64,000 nt of DNA from Candidatus Bipolaricaulis anaerobius (lineage in GTDB: Bacteria > Bipolaricaulota > Bipolaricaulia > Bipolaricaulales > Bipolaricaulaceae). The stretch lies in NCBI RefSeq assembly GCF_900465355.1, contig NZ_LS483254.1, forward strand, positions 992,001 through 1,056,000, in the 5' to 3' direction. The notes under the pieces are model-generated. The model did not search any database and was not told the DNA's origin. It saw only the letters and a list, made by a program, of their open reading frames with translations. The first letter of the stretch is position 1, and the number at the start of each line of letters is the position of its first letter. Shown here in pieces: positions 36,986 to 47,364 of the stretch. A program made the translations under genes and the position numbers.

Positions 36986-38431
36986 TCACGCGGCTCCCCG
37001 CACCTGGACCCGGGCGAACTTGGCCGGTGCGGTGCCATGTCCGACCTGCATCACCTGCCCCGGCTCCCCTTTCCCGCAGTTCGGCACGCCCCACATGTGC
37101 CACTCCTCCGGCCCCGCGATCGCCACGCATGACCCCCAGAACTGGGGCGTGATCCCGGTGTAGAGCGGATTCTTCAGGATGCGGGCCTTTCGTCCGCCCT
37201 GGATCTCCCACGCGATCTCCGTCCCGAACTGGAAGTTCACCCGTCGGTCGTCAATGGACCACGACTTGTTCGTCTCGAAGTAGATCCCGTGCTTCGTGTC
37301 CCGGATGAGGTCATCGCACGTCCCCTCCCCGGGGAGGAGGTTGATGTTCGTCATCCGGATGAGCGGGATCCGGGCCCAACTCGACGCGCGGGCGGCCCCT
37401 CCGCTGCGGCGGGCCCCGACCTTGAGGGCCGTCTCCCGCGACGTGAGGTAGCCCACAAACAGGCCCTCCTTCACGAGGTCCACCCGCTGGGAGGGGACGC
37501 CCTCATCGTCGTACCCGAACGTGCCGAGGCCGGTGGGGACTGTGGCATCGGCCACGATGTTCACAAGGTTCGAGCCATAGCGGAACTTCCCCCTCTTGTC
37601 CAGGGTGAGGAAGCTCCCCCCAGCGTAGGAGAGCTCCGTCCCCAGCACCCGGTCGAGCTCCGTGGGATGGCCCACCGACTCGTGGACCTGGAGCGCGAGC
37701 TGCGATCCCTCGAGGATGATGTCGAACACGCCGGTGGGACACACCGGAGCCGAGAGGAGGGCCACCGCCTCCTCGGCGATCCGCGATGCGTGGCCGAGGA
37801 GGTCGAGCCCGGTGACGAACTCGTAACCGGCGCTCGCGAAGTTCCCGCCGAACGAGCAGGGGTAGGAGCGGCGCTGGAACTCCCCTGCCCCGGCCGCGTA
37901 GGCCTCGATCCCCGCTCCGCAGCTGGTGAGGGTCTGGCGGATGTGGCTGCCCGTGGTGTTCCCGAAGAACTTCTCCACCCGCCAGGAGGAGATGGCCCCC
38001 TTGGCCATCGCCACCCCGGGGACGGCGAGGATCCGCTCAGCACAAGCGAACAGGAGTTCGAGCTTCTCGCTGAGGGGGACGGCGAGCGGGTCCCGCTCGC
38101 ACGGACCGGTGAACGTGGCGCGGTGGGCAGGCTCGGGCGCAAGCGCGACGCGCTCCCGCTGTACAGCTGCCGTGGCACGGGCGATGGCGAGGGCGGACTG
38201 CGCCGTGCGGGCGATCGCGTCCTTGCCCGTATCCCCGGTCGCGGCGAACCCCCATGCCCCGTTGTGGAGGACGCGGATCCCGATCCCGCGCGACTCGCGG
38301 CGGGAGAGGGAGTCCACCTCATGGTTCCTCGTGTGCACGTCCTCCTCGGTGCGGTGCTCAGCGCGCACCTCTCCGTAGTCCACGCCAAGCGCCTCCAGTG
38401 CGTTCAGGCCTTCTTCAACGATTCCCTCCAT
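36986..38431 (-). CDS. tldD: TldD-type metalloprotease (TldD/PmbA family)
   Basis: 481 residues. TldD subunits with TldE/PmbA form a protease that degrades peptides and matures modified peptides; the active site is HExxxH, seen here as VHESVGHPTELDR. RNHEVDSLSRRESRGIGIRV near the N-terminus and LIRMTNINLLPGEG plus YFETNKSWSIDDRR toward the C-terminus are family features. The TldE partner is not adjacent. It follows the nifU-like gene by ~23 bp on the same strand. Confidence 0.93.
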   Translation of the reverse strand: MEGIVEEGLNALEALGVDYGEVRAEHRTEEDVHTRNHEVDSLSRRESRGIGIRVLHNGAWGFAATGDTGKDAIARTAQSALAIARATAAVQRERVALAPEPAHRATFTGPCERDPLAVPLSEKLELLFACAERILAVPGVAMAKGAISSWRVEKFFGNTTGSHIRQTLTSCGAGIEAYAAGAGEFQRRSYPCSFGGNFASAGYEFVTGLDLLGHASRIAEEAVALLSAPVCPTGVFDIILEGSQLALQVHESVGHPTELDRVLGTELSYAGGSFLTLDKRGKFRYGSNLVNIVADATVPTGLGTFGYDDEGVPSQRVDLVKEGLFVGYLTSRETALKVGARRSGGAARASSWARIPLIRMTNINLLPGEGTCDDLIRDTKHGIYFETNKSWSIDDRRVNFQFGTEIAWEIQGGRKARILKNPLYTGITPQFWGSCVAIAGPEEWHMWGVPNCGKGEPGQVMQVGHGTAPAKFARVQVRGAA

Positions 38432-38454
38432 CGCATTCCCCCTTTCCGGTTGGC

Positions 38455-38676
38455 TCAGGCGGCCTCGACCGCCACCACCTCGGGCACTTCCTCCCTCAGC
38501 ATCCGCTCAATCGTGTTCTGGAGCGTCATCATCGCCATCGGGCACCCGTGACAGGCCCCGACGAGCCTCACCCGTACCACGCCCTCCTCCGTGACTTCCA
38601 CGAGCTCCACGTCGCCGCCGTCGGCCTGGAGGTACGTTCGGATCCCCTCCAATGCATCCCGCACCTTGTCTTCCAT
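38455..38676 (-). CDS. NifU C-terminal-domain iron-sulfur scaffold protein
   Basis: 73 residues corresponding to a single NifU/Nfu C-terminal domain, which holds a labile [4Fe-4S] cluster for transfer to target proteins. The LQADGGDVELVEV opening and the CHGCPMAMMTL motif with two cysteines are diagnostic. AAGGAGG precedes the ATG. tldD lies downstream on the same strand, so the two may share an mRNA. Confidence 0.93.
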   Translation of the reverse strand: MEDKVRDALEGIRTYLQADGGDVELVEVTEEGVVRVRLVGACHGCPMAMMTLQNTIERMLREEVPEVVAVEAA

Positions 38677-38770
38677 GGAACACGCCTCCTTAGTAGGTCT
38701 CGCAGGGAAGGATACCCGCTCCGGGCCATCAAGGGGATGCGCCCCTCGTGGGCAGCCGTGAGGCAGCCCG

Positions 38771-38799
38771 TTGTTTGCCTCTCCCCCCCCGGGTAGACT
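38771..38799 (+). promoter_or_regulatory. Promoter of the Cas4-like nuclease gene
   Basis: TTGTTT (38771-38776) and TAGACT (38794-38799), spacer 17 bp. The -10 box is 8 nt from the ATG at 38808 and no Shine-Dalgarno is present, so the leader is one or two bases. Confidence 0.58.
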
Positions 38800-38807
38800 G
38801 ACGGGCC

Positions 38808-39536
38808 ATGCTCGTTGAGAAGCTCGACCAGTACTTCCAGCGCGAGGAGCGAACCCGGCCGCGGGACTACTTCTACGTGAGCGAGGTCGGCAAGTGCCCC
38901 CGCCAGATCTACTACGCGATCAAGGGATTCCCCCGCCCACCGCTCGATGGCCTCACCGCCCGCAAGCTGGCCGTGGGGGACGAGGCCCACAAGCGGCTCG
39001 CCCAAGCCCTGTTCGGGATGGGGGTCGTCGTCGCTGCCGAGGTCCCGATCCCGCCGGGGAACCTGTTCCATGGCCGATGTGACCTGATCGTGTCCCTCGA
39101 CGGCAAGAATTACGTGGTGGAGGTGAAGACCGCCCACCCGTACACCTTCGACCAGATGGCCTCTGCTCCCCGCCGCGACCACTACCTGCAGCTCCAGCTC
39201 TACCTTCACTACTTCGGAATCCCTCAGGGGGTCATCCTCGCCGAGAACAAGGCCACCCAGGAGCTGCGGGAGTTCGTGGTCCCCCTCGACAAGGAGGAGA
39301 TGGGGCGGGTCATTCGCACCTTCGAACGGCTGCAGCGCACGATCTTCGTCGCCGGGCAGCTACCCCCCCTCCCTGGCCAGGAGGAGAAGAGGGATTGGGA
39401 GTTCGACCAGTGTCGGTACTGCCCCTATGTTCCGTTCTGCAGCGAGGACGTCGCCGAGATCCCTGGCCACAACGAGGTGGACCTCGCCGCCGCGGAGACG
39501 GCCGGCCCGCGGACGTTGTTCGACGACCTCACCTAG
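38808..39536 (+). CDS. PD-(D/E)XK nuclease of the Cas4/RecB type with an iron-sulfur cysteine set
   Basis: 242 residues. One cysteine near the N-terminus (GKCPRQIYYAIKG) and three at the C-terminus (CRYCPYVPFC) are placed as in Cas4 and AddB, where they bind a [4Fe-4S] cluster. The nuclease core shows GRCDLIVSLDGKNYVVEVKT (Asp and Glu-x-Lys), followed by QLQLYLHYFGI as the QxxxY motif. It is probably a 5'-3' exonuclease in DNA repair. No CRISPR array or cas gene is in the window, so a CRISPR role is not supported. Its 3' end overlaps the convergent downstream gene by 8 bp. Confidence 0.88.
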   Translation: MLVEKLDQYFQREERTRPRDYFYVSEVGKCPRQIYYAIKGFPRPPLDGLTARKLAVGDEAHKRLAQALFGMGVVVAAEVPIPPGNLFHGRCDLIVSLDGKNYVVEVKTAHPYTFDQMASAPRRDHYLQLQLYLHYFGIPQGVILAENKATQELREFVVPLDKEEMGRVIRTFERLQRTIFVAGQLPPLPGQEEKRDWEFDQCRYCPYVPFCSEDVAEIPGHNEVDLAAAETAGPRTLFDDLT

Positions 39537-40011
39537 CCCCCACGTCACCGCCCATGGTGGGGGGTCCCCCTGCCAGCGCGCCGACGTTGAACCCGGCGGT
39601 GGCCAGCGCGGCCGCGAGGGGAGGCGCAAACGGGATCGCCGTCTCGGAGATGTCGAACGCGAACCCGATTCCGAACGCAGCCCCCGTCCCCCCCGCTGCG
39701 CCGAGGAAGCACAGGCCAACGTCCCCCTCAACCCCCAGGGCCGAGCCGGCCACGATCACCCCCACCCCCGACCCCACGATCGTGCCCCCCGCGAACCCGA
39801 GGAACGCCCCGAAGATCGTCCGGGCGAGGGCGTCCCAGCCGGTGGCCCCCGCAGCGAACACCCACGCCAGGGTCTGGGCGCCAATGACGGCTCCCGCGTA
39901 GCCACCGAGCGTGCCGACGAGGAATTCGGGGAGGATCGCATCCTCCGGCTGGGCGGCCCACGCCGACCCACCCACGAGGAGCACTAAACCCAGCACCAGC
40001 ACCCTCTTCAC
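39529..40011 (-). CDS. Small exported glycine-rich membrane protein, unknown function
   Basis: 160 residues from a GTG at 40011 that is 10 nt after AAGGAG; a TTG at 40017 would be only 4 nt away. A signal peptide (MKRVLVLGLVLLVGGSAWA) is followed by glycine/alanine-rich hydrophobic stretches (LGGYAGAVIGAQTLAWVFA; FLGFAGGTIVGSGVGVIVAG) like glycine-zipper membrane proteins. It lies 30 bp from the GerMN-type gene on the same strand. I do not recognise the family. Confidence 0.7.
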   Translation of the reverse strand: MKRVLVLGLVLLVGGSAWAAQPEDAILPEFLVGTLGGYAGAVIGAQTLAWVFAAGATGWDALARTIFGAFLGFAGGTIVGSGVGVIVAGSALGVEGDVGLCFLGAAGGTGAAFGIGFAFDISETAIPFAPPLAAALATAGFNVGALAGGPPTMGGDVGAR

Positions 40012-40041
40012 GGTCAACCATCTCCTTGAGTATCCGCTACC

Positions 40042-41184
40042 CTACGGCTGGAGGGCCTCCGGCGGGAGGATGCGGACCTCCGCCACGCCGGGGAACTGGA
40101 GGGCGGTCTTCTCGATCTGTGCCCGCAGGATCCCCGTCCGACACGCTCCCCCCGACGTTCCATGCTCCGGGTCGGCGAGGACGACGGCCAGCACCCCATC
40201 CTCAGCGTACACCTCGGCCAAGGATACGCCCGGAAGGGGGAACTCAGAGGTGTAGCCGGCCTCGCCCTCCCAGGGCGCGAGTCCCTCGCCCAGGAGGAGG
40301 GTCAGGGCCGCCACCAGCGGTGAGGCATCGAGCGGCACCCACCGCGCCAGGGGCAGCACCGCGTCCGCACTGCACGCAAGGTACCCGTGGAGGAGGAGGT
40401 CCACCGCTGGGTGGTAGGCGAACACCTGGATGGCCCACACCTCGTCGGGGACCCTCCCGACGGGCAGGTCCGGCACCCGCACCAAGCGTTCCCCGGCTAC
40501 CCGGCACTCGAACTCCCGGCCCTCGTTCGCCAGGCGGACCACGTAGCCAGGGGTGATGGCTTGGGCGTAGGCTGTCCCCGGCACGCGCACCCCAAGGCTT
40601 GCGTCGGGGAACTCGCGGGCGAGGACCTCGACTACCTCAAACTTCCGCGCGCATACCTCCAGGTCCATAGCGAGGGCGGCCCGCGCCCAGGCCACCGCGC
40701 GCCGCGCGTCCGGGTCCGCCTGCCAGAAGGGGTGGTCGGCCACGGCGATCGTGTACGGGGTGAGCGGGGAGATGAACCTCTTCGGTGCGATGAGGACCTG
40801 CCTCCCGGCCTCATCGGCCGCCACGGAGAAGGTCACCTCGGTCGTCCCCTCGCAGGGCTCGCCCCACGTGAGGGTGTACGTCCCCGCGGGAAGGCGGATC
40901 CGCCAGTCCACGAAGTTGCGCGCCTCGCCAGGGTCAAGGGACAGGGGAACGGCAAACGTGGCCACGATGCGCCACGATCCGCCCTCCGGCCCAAGCGACC
41001 CGTGAAGCTCGGCCGGGCCGGTGTACCCCGCCGGACCGACCGGGGCCACCCCGCACCGCATGCGAACGCTTCCCACCGCGTCCATGGTCAGGGTGACGTT
41101 CGGCTGAAGCGCCTCCACCATCGGCCCGGCAGCCACTGCCCACCCTGCGAGCACGCACCCGATCACCGCCCCGACGCCCCTCAT
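40042..41184 (-). CDS. Exported protein with a C-terminal GerMN-like domain
   Basis: 380 residues with a short signal peptide (residues 1-20, ending AVAAGP). The N-terminal half is beta-rich (ATFAVPLSLDPGEARNFVDW; LPAGTYTLTWGEPCEGTTEV) and may bind a ligand outside the cell. Residues ~290-380 resemble the GerMN/spore-germination fold (LLLGEGLAPWEGEAGYTSEF, then VLADPEHGTSGGACR and FPGVAEVRILPPEA). GerMN domains also occur in non-sporulating bacteria as envelope modules. It precedes a glycine-rich exported protein on the same strand. Function unknown. Confidence 0.7.
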   Translation of the reverse strand: MRGVGAVIGCVLAGWAVAAGPMVEALQPNVTLTMDAVGSVRMRCGVAPVGPAGYTGPAELHGSLGPEGGSWRIVATFAVPLSLDPGEARNFVDWRIRLPAGTYTLTWGEPCEGTTEVTFSVAADEAGRQVLIAPKRFISPLTPYTIAVADHPFWQADPDARRAVAWARAALAMDLEVCARKFEVVEVLAREFPDASLGVRVPGTAYAQAITPGYVVRLANEGREFECRVAGERLVRVPDLPVGRVPDEVWAIQVFAYHPAVDLLLHGYLACSADAVLPLARWVPLDASPLVAALTLLLGEGLAPWEGEAGYTSEFPLPGVSLAEVYAEDGVLAVVLADPEHGTSGGACRTGILRAQIEKTALQFPGVAEVRILPPEALQP

Positions 41185-41348
41185 CGCGCACCTCCTCGGC
41201 TCGGCCCTCCTGCCCCGATGGGGCGGGAAGGCACTGGGGGGAGGATACCCAGTTTCAGGAAAAACCGCTCCCCGGGCCCCCTGTCCCGCCGGCCCCTGCC
41301 CGTTACACTAGCTCCCGCCCGACAAGCGCCGGGCGACAAGGAGGCGCG

Positions 41349-41792
41349 ATGCGAGCGCGAACGTGGATCGGGGTAGCTGTCGTCATCGTCGTGACCGCCC
41401 TGCTCGTGGTCATCCTCTGGCCGACGCCGGACCCGTTGGCCAACGTGGAGACGGTGGCCATTCGCCCCCCGGATTGGGAGCGGACGGATCAGGCGCTGTG
41501 GGCGCCGTTCATGGATGGGCTCACCGTATCCCTGGGCGCGAAGGACGTTCGGATCGTTACGGACGCCGATGAGGCGGATGCCGTGCTCGTGGTCCGGGAT
41601 GTGCGGGTGGATTCGGTCGAGCTCCGGCTCGACTCCGGGGAGATCATAGGGCGGATGAGCGCAACGTGCGCCCTCACCGAGCTCCGCACCGGACGGACGC
41701 GGGTGATGGACTTCCGCCTCGACCTCCGCAACGGCACCGTGCGCGCGACCCTCACCCCCCGCAAGTTCTGGCAGTTCTGGAAAGGCAGCTGA
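41349..41792 (+). CDS. Membrane-anchored protein, unknown function
   Basis: 147 residues from the ATG at 41349, preceded by AAGGAGG. One N-terminal membrane helix (residues 5-24) is followed by an extracytoplasmic alpha/beta domain (LWAPFMDGLTVSLGAKDVRI; ADAVLVVRDVRVDSVELRLD). The pattern is reminiscent of small envelope proteins that assemble at outer-membrane machines, but I do not recognise the family. It lies 16 bp upstream of the rimI-like gene in the same direction. Confidence 0.7.
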   Translation: MRARTWIGVAVVIVVTALLVVILWPTPDPLANVETVAIRPPDWERTDQALWAPFMDGLTVSLGAKDVRIVTDADEADAVLVVRDVRVDSVELRLDSGEIIGRMSATCALTELRTGRTRVMDFRLDLRNGTVRATLTPRKFWQFWKGS

Positions 41793-41808
41793 GGTCCCCG
41801 GAGCCACT

Positions 41809-42273
41809 GTGCAGGTCCGCCCGGCCCGTCTCACCGACCTCCCCGCCATCGCCGCGATCGAGGCACGCAGCTTCCCCAACCCCTGGCCGGAGGCCCTCCT
41901 CGCCGGCTACTTCGACGATCGCCAGACCCTGATCATCCTGGCCGAGGAGGAGGAGCCGCTGGGGTTCCTCATCGCCCGGGCCGAGTCCACGCCCTGCGGC
42001 GGCCGGACCCTCCACATCCACGACCTGGCCGTGGACCCCCCTCACCGACGCCGCGGCGTGGGGAGCGCGCTCCTCACCGCCCTGACGCAGGCCGCTCTCC
42101 GGGAGCACATCCCCTGCCTCCAGCTCGAGGTGCGGGTCGGGAACGAGGCCGGGCTGCGGTTCTACGAGCGACATGGGTTCCGCGTGACCCGACGGCTCGC
42201 CCACTACTACGAGGACCGCGAAGCCGCCCTGCGCATGGAGCGCCACCTCACGCCCGCTTCGCCCTCCAGCTGA
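41809..42273 (+). CDS. GNAT N-acetyltransferase, RimI-like
   Basis: 154 residues starting at GTG 41809. The GNAT fold has the acetyl-CoA-binding VDPPHRRRGVGSALL loop near residue 80, LEVRVGNEAGLRFYERHGF, and a C-terminal Tyr-rich YYEDREAAL segment, as in RimI, which acetylates ribosomal protein S18. The exact target is not shown by sequence. The last 26 bases overlap the 3' end of the convergent Ca2+-ATPase gene. Confidence 0.88.
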   Translation: MQVRPARLTDLPAIAAIEARSFPNPWPEALLAGYFDDRQTLIILAEEEEPLGFLIARAESTPCGGRTLHIHDLAVDPPHRRRGVGSALLTALTQAALREHIPCLQLEVRVGNEAGLRFYERHGFRVTRRLAHYYEDREAALRMERHLTPASPSS

Positions 42274-45055
42274 ACCACAGCTTGCGCACCTCAACGAGGA
42301 GCGCGGGCAGGAACACGAGGGGCAGCACGATGAGCCACTCCTGGGCCCGCAGCGGCCGCGTGTCGAACGCCTGCTGCAGACCAGGCACGTACAGCACAAG
42401 CATCGTCAGGGCCAGGGACACCACGACCGCCCACTGCATCCAGCGGTTGGTCAGGAACCCGATCTGGTAGAGAGGTACGTGCTCGGAACGGGCGGTGTAC
42501 GCCCGCGCGAGCTCGGCGAGGACCAACGTCGTGAAGGCAAGCGTCATCGCGTCCTCGTGGAGGATCCCGTGGCCGAGGTGCCCGAGGGCGTACACGCCGA
42601 GGACTGCGGCGGTGAGGGCCCCCGCCTGGAACAGGATCCCGATCGCCATCTCGCGGTTGATGATCGGCTCCCGCGGCGAGCGCGGCGGCCGGTTCATGAT
42701 CCCCGGCTCGCCCTTCTCCACCCCCAGCGCCAGTGCCGGGGCACCGTCGGTGAGGAGGTTGAGCCACAGGAGCTGGATTGCCGTGAGCGGGGCCGGCCAC
42801 CCGATGAGGCTCGCCCCGAAGATGACCGCGATCTCCGCGAAGTTGCAGGAGAGGAGGAAGTTCACCGTCTTGCGGATGTTGGAGTAGATGATGCGCCCCT
42901 GCTCCACCGCCGCCACGATCGAGGCGTAGTTGTCGTCGGTGAGGACCATGTCCGCCGTATTCTTGGCGACGTCCGTGCCCGCGATCCCCATCGCGATCCC
43001 GATGTCCGCCCGCCGCAGGGCGGGGGCATCGTTGACCCCGTCCCCGGTCATGGCCACGATCTCCCCCCGCGCCCGCAGGGCATCGACGATCTGGACCTTG
43101 TGGTAGGGAGAAACACGGGCGAAGACGTCGATCTCCTCAATCTGCAGCGCCAGTTCCCCCTCCACCATCCGGTCGAGGTCGGCCCCCGACGCGACGCGCC
43201 GCCCGGGCTGGAGGAGGCCGATCTCACGGGCGATCGCCTCCGCTGTCGCGACGTGGTCGCCGGTGATCATGATTGTGCGCAGCCCGGCCTGGCGGGCCCG
43301 AGCGATCGCCTCCGCCACCTCCGGCCGCGGCGGGTCCTGCATCCCAACGAGCCCCAGGAACACGAGGTCCGTCTCCACGGTCTCCGGGGCGACCTCCGTC
43401 GGCAGTTCCCCCAACGGCTTGTAGGCCACGGCGAGCACGCGCAGCCCCTGGGAGGCCATCCCCTCGTTCGTGCGGTTGATCCCCGCCCGCCGGTCGTCGG
43501 AGAGCGGCGCAGGGCCCGTCGCATCTTGAATCCTCGTGCACAGGGAGAGGACGACGTCCGGAGCTCCCTTGACGAGGGATACGTAACGTCCCCCTGGGAC
43601 CACAAGCGGGGCGGAACTGTCCAGGGCGTGCAGGGTCGCCATCCTCTTCCGCTCGGAGTCAAACGGGGCCTCCGCCACCCGGGGGAACGCCGCCACGGTG
43701 GCCTTGTCCATCCCCGCCTTGGCCGCCGCCACCACGAGGGCACCCTCCGTCGGGTCGCCGATGATCCGGTACCCCTTCGCCTCCTGGCGGAGCTCGGCGT
43801 CGTTGCAGAGGAGCCCCGCCCACAGGGTCGCGAGCAGCACAGGTTCTTCCTCGACCCGGATCTCGCGCCCGTCGCACCGGAACCCTCCCACCGGCTCGAA
43901 CCCCTGGCCGGAGACAGCGAATGTCTTCCCCCCTGCCCAGATCTGCGTCACCGTCATCTGGTTCTGGGTGAGGGTTCCTGTCTTGTCCGTGCAGATGACG
44001 GTCGCCGAGCCGAGGGTCTCCACCGAGGGCAGGCGCCGCACGAGCGTGTGGCGACGCAGCATCTCCCGCGTCCCCAGGGCGAGGCACATCGTGACGATCG
44101 CCGGCAGCCCCTCGGGGACAGCGGCCACCGCCAAACTCACCGCGACCATGAAGAACCCGATCAAGGCGTGCTGGGCGTGGTCAAGGTAGACACGCAGGCC
44201 CTCCGTCCACAGAAGGTTGATTTCGGTCTGGCGGAGGATGGACAGGACAAACACCAGCACGCAGACCACGAGGATGGCCGTCCCGAGGACCTTCCCGAAC
44301 ACTTCGAGCTTTTTCTGAAGCGGGGTCTCCTCGACCGTCTCCTCGATCATCTCCGCGATCGCGCCGAGCTGGGTGTCGGTGCCGGTCCCCACCACGATCC
44401 CCCGGCCCCGACCGTAGACGACGGTCGTCCCCATGAACGCGGAATTGGCGCGATCGGCGATCGGCGTCTCTGCGGCGAGGACAGGTTCCGCCTTCTTCTC
44501 CACCGGGACGGACTCCCCGGTGAGGGACGATTCATCCACCCGCATCTGCGCTGCCTCGATCAGGCGCAGGTCAGCGGGCACGATCGTGCCCGCCTCGAGG
44601 AGGACCACATCGCCGGGGACGAGATCCCGCGCTCGAACGGTCGTCCTCTCCCCGTCGCGCACGACTTGAGCCTCGGGCGCCGCCATTTCCTTGAGGCTCT
44701 GCAGCGCCTGCTCGGCCCGGCTCTCCTGCGTCGCGCCCACGAACGCATTGAGGATAACGATCGCGAGGATGATGACCGAATCAAGCCATCCCAGTGGCTC
44801 AGGCTCAATCACCTGCACAATCAGCGAGATGAGCGCTGCTGCAAGGAGGATCCACACCACGAATCCACGCAGCTGCGCAACGAGCCGCTTCCAAAACGGC
44901 GTGGGTGGGGTCTCAGGGAGGGCGTTCGGGCCGTAGCGGGCGAGCCGCTCCCGCGCCTCCGCCGAGGTGAGCCCCGTCCCGGGGTTCACCTCGAGGGCGG
45001 CGGCGACGTCACTAGCCGAGAGAGCGTGCCACGTCTTCTTCGTTTCCACCGTCAT
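42248..45055 (-). CDS. Calcium-type P-type ATPase
   Basis: 935 residues, P2-type cation pump. The actuator TGES motif is in [12 protein letters not shown], the phosphorylated aspartate in [13 protein letters not shown], and the hinge in [20 protein letters not shown]. Transmembrane helix 4 has [13 protein letters not shown], typical of Ca2+ pumps, and helix 6 has [17 protein letters not shown] with the Asn/Asp ion ligands of the Ca2+ subgroup. Ten membrane helices are predicted. It lies 10 bp downstream of the hppA stop on the same strand, so co-transcription is possible. Confidence 0.93.
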   Translation of the reverse strand: MTVETKKTWHALSASDVAAALEVNPGTGLTSAEARERLARYGPNALPETPPTPFWKRLVAQLRGFVVWILLAAALISLIVQVIEPEPLGWLDSVIILAIVILNAFVGATQESRAEQALQSLKEMAAPEAQVVRDGERTTVRARDLVPGDVVLLEAGTIVPADLRLIEAAQMRVDESSLTGESVPVEKKAEPVLAAETPIADRANSAFMGTTVVYGRGRGIVVGTGTDTQLGAIAEMIEETVEETPLQKKLEVFGKVLGTAILVVCVLVFVLSILRQTEINLLWTEGLRVYLDHAQHALIGFFMVAVSLAVAAVPEGLPAIVTMCLALGTREMLRRHTLVRRLPSVETLGSATVICTDKTGTLTQNQMTVTQIWAGGKTFAVSGQGFEPVGGFRCDGREIRVEEEPVLLATLWAGLLCNDAELRQEAKGYRIIGDPTEGALVVAAAKAGMDKATVAAFPRVAEAPFDSERKRMATLHALDSSAPLVVPGGRYVSLVKGAPDVVLSLCTRIQDATGPAPLSDDRRAGINRTNEGMASQGLRVLAVAYKPLGELPTEVAPETVETDLVFLGLVGMQDPPRPEVAEAIARARQAGLRTIMITGDHVATAEAIAREIGLLQPGRRVASGADLDRMVEGELALQIEEIDVFARVSPYHKVQIVDALRARGEIVAMTGDGVNDAPALRRADIGIAMGIAGTDVAKNTADMVLTDDNYASIVAAVEQGRIIYSNIRKTVNFLLSCNFAEIAVIFGASLIGWPAPLTAIQLLWLNLLTDGAPALALGVEKGEPGIMNRPPRSPREPIINREMAIGILFQAGALTAAVLGVYALGHLGHGILHEDAMTLAFTTLVLAELARAYTARSEHVPLYQIGFLTNRWMQWAVVVSLALTMLVLYVPGLQQAFDTRPLRAQEWLIVLPLVFLPALLVEVRKLWFSWRAKRA

Positions 45056-45065
45056 CTCCTCCCCA

Positions 45066-47123
45066 CTACGCCCAGAGGAGGAGGATCACCGGTGCGAACA
45101 CCTCGGCGACGAGCGACATCACGGTGATCATCGTGTTCAGGGACGGACCCGCGGTGTCCTTGAACGGGTCGCCCACCGTGTCCCCCGTGACCGCCGCCTT
45201 ATGGGCCTCCGATCCCTTTCCGCCGTAGGCCCCGGTCTCCACGTACTTCTTGGCGTTATCCCACGCCCCACCGGCATTGGCCATGAACAGAGCGAAGATG
45301 ATCCCGGTGAGGATGCTCCCCGCCAGGAACCCCGCCAACGCCTCCTTCCCCAACAGCAGCATCACCACCACGGGCACGAGGATCGCGAGCGAGCACGGGA
45401 ACAGAAGCTCACGGAGCGCGCCCCGGGTCGCGATGTCCACGCACGTCTTGTAGTCAGGTTTCGCCTTCCCCTCGATCAGCCCGGGGATCTCCCGGAACTG
45501 CCGCCGCACCTCCTCCACCATCCGCCCCGCGTTCCGCCCCACGGCGAGGATGAGGAGGGCCGAGAAGAGCGGGGGCATCATCGCCCCCAGGAACAGGCCG
45601 ATGATCACGGGGTAGCTGATGAGGTTGATCCCCTGGGCGAGGTCGATGTCCACCAGGTGGGTGTACGCAGCGAACATGGCGAGCACGGTGAGGGCCGCCG
45701 CCCCGATCGCGAACCCCTTCGTGACCGCCTTCGACGTGTTGCCCTGCGCATCGAGGGCGTCTGCCACGGCGAGCGCGTCCGGGCCCAGGTCACCCTGCTC
45801 CGCGATCCCGCGGGCGTTATCCGAGATCGGGCCGAACGCATCGGAAGAGATGATCGTGGCCACGATGGACAGCATCCCCACCGCGGATACCGCGATCCCG
45901 TAGAACGGGTTGACCCCGAACATCTCCGCCAGCGTCCAGGAGGCGAACGTGGCGATGCAGATCCCGAGGATGGAGGGAACGATACTGAGCAGTCCATATG
46001 AAAACCCGGTCATGATGTTGATCGCTGCGCCCTTCGTCGCCGCCTCGGCCGTGTTCAACGTGGGACGGCGGTCGATCGAGGTGAAGTAGTCCGTGGTCAT
46101 TCCGATCACAATCCCCGCCCCCAACCCGGCCAGGGTGGGGAGGAACACGCCCAGCCACTCCTGCCCCGGGAGCCCCGCGGTGTAGGTGACCGCGAACAGG
46201 AGCACGAGGAACAAACCGGATGTCGCAAAGAGACCGCCGTTCAAAGCCGCCCCCGGGTTGCCCCGCATGAGGAAGCGCACCATGAACACCCCAGCGATGG
46301 AGGCAACCAGCCCTACCGTGGCGATCATCAAGGGGAGCAGGGTGAAGACCCCCCCCCCGAGCTCCGCGCCGAGGATCATCGCCGCCACGATCGCCGCGAT
46401 GTAGGAGTCCACAAGATCGGCGCCCATCCCCGCCACGTCGCCCACGTTGTCGCCAACGTTATCGGCGACAACGGCTGGGTTTCGCGGGTCGTCCTCAGGG
46501 ATCCCGAGCTCCACCTTGCCCACGAGGTCCGCGCTGATGTCCGCCGTCTTCGTGTAGATGCCGCCACCGGCCTTGGCGAACAGGGCGAACGCGCTCGCTC
46601 CGAAGCTGAACCCGAGCGTGACCTGGGCCGCGTCCATCTCGGTCCACCCCAGGGCGGTCCGGCCGAGGTAGTAGATGAGGCTGATCCCAAATAGGGAGAG
46701 GCCCACGATCGCAAGGCCCATCACCGCACCACCGTAGTAGGCGACGGGGAACGCGGCAGTCAGCCCCTCCCGTGCCGCATTGGCCGTGCGCACATTGGCC
46801 CGCACCGCAGCCGTCATCCCCAGCGACGCGGCAAGCGTAGAGCAGCCTGCGCCGAGCAAGTACGCTACGGCTATCGCCACTCCGTGTTCGGCCCCCTGGG
46901 TGACCCCCACCAGGATCCCGATCACGGGGGCCACGATCCCGAGGAATGCGAGCAACGTCACGTTCTGACGCCGAAGGTAGGCGCTCGCCCCGTCCTGAAT
47001 CGCTTTCGCCACGTCCAGCATCCGGTCCGTGCCGCCCGCGCGACGCGTCACCTGGCGATACAGATAGAGAGCGAACAGGATAGAAACAAGACCGGCTCCC
47101 GCCGCAACGAACTCCCACATCAT
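45066..47123 (-). CDS. hppA: Membrane-bound proton-translocating pyrophosphatase
   Basis: 685 residues with about 16 membrane helices. It couples pyrophosphate hydrolysis to proton export or import. Catalytic loops are [40 protein letters not shown] with the metal-binding aspartates, and [18 protein letters not shown] near the C-terminus. The cation-dependence site reads [14 protein letters not shown]: the lysine where K+-dependent enzymes have alanine marks it as a K+-independent H+-pump. AAGGAGGG is 8 nt before the ATG. A Ca2+-ATPase follows downstream. Confidence 0.95.
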   Translation of the reverse strand: MMWEFVAAGAGLVSILFALYLYRQVTRRAGGTDRMLDVAKAIQDGASAYLRRQNVTLLAFLGIVAPVIGILVGVTQGAEHGVAIAVAYLLGAGCSTLAASLGMTAAVRANVRTANAAREGLTAAFPVAYYGGAVMGLAIVGLSLFGISLIYYLGRTALGWTEMDAAQVTLGFSFGASAFALFAKAGGGIYTKTADISADLVGKVELGIPEDDPRNPAVVADNVGDNVGDVAGMGADLVDSYIAAIVAAMILGAELGGGVFTLLPLMIATVGLVASIAGVFMVRFLMRGNPGAALNGGLFATSGLFLVLLFAVTYTAGLPGQEWLGVFLPTLAGLGAGIVIGMTTDYFTSIDRRPTLNTAEAATKGAAINIMTGFSYGLLSIVPSILGICIATFASWTLAEMFGVNPFYGIAVSAVGMLSIVATIISSDAFGPISDNARGIAEQGDLGPDALAVADALDAQGNTSKAVTKGFAIGAAALTVLAMFAAYTHLVDIDLAQGINLISYPVIIGLFLGAMMPPLFSALLILAVGRNAGRMVEEVRRQFREIPGLIEGKAKPDYKTCVDIATRGALRELLFPCSLAILVPVVVMLLLGKEALAGFLAGSILTGIIFALFMANAGGAWDNAKKYVETGAYGGKGSEAHKAAVTGDTVGDPFKDTAGPSLNTMITVMSLVAEVFAPVILLLWA

Positions 47124-47302
47124 CTACCATCCCTCCTTGCCCCGCGCCGCTCGTTTCCCTCCGGCGCACGGGACACCCTAAGGGCCCGATCATCTCTTGG
47201 AAGTGTCCCCCCCGCAACCTCGGCCAGTCGACGCGTCAGGATGGCAGTGCTGTCCCATACCGAGAAAACACCCACCCACAGGATGCGGAGCAGGCAATAG
47301 GA

Positions 47303-47328
47303 AACCCGGGAGCCGAAGCCCCCGGGTT
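47303..47328 (-). terminator. Terminator-like hairpin after the giant surface-protein gene
   Basis: On the minus strand AACCCGGGGGC-TTCG-GCTCCCGGGTT forms an 11-bp stem with one mismatch and a stable UUCG tetraloop, about 37 bp past the stop of the 1897-residue gene. Only TTTCC follows, so it is a weak U tract. Confidence 0.62.
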
Positions 47329-47364
47329 CACGCCTCGTTCACCCGTTGTCCCAGGATCACGCCC

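Noticed and set aside
38808-39536. Cas4-like nuclease as sign of a CRISPR system
   Set aside because: No CRISPR repeats, cas1/cas2 or effector genes lie anywhere in the window, and the protein also fits stand-alone RecB/AddB-type nucleases.
42479-45127. 882-codon open frame opposite the Ca2+-ATPase
   Set aside because: Antisense shadow of a highly conserved gene; its product is a charged, low-complexity sequence.
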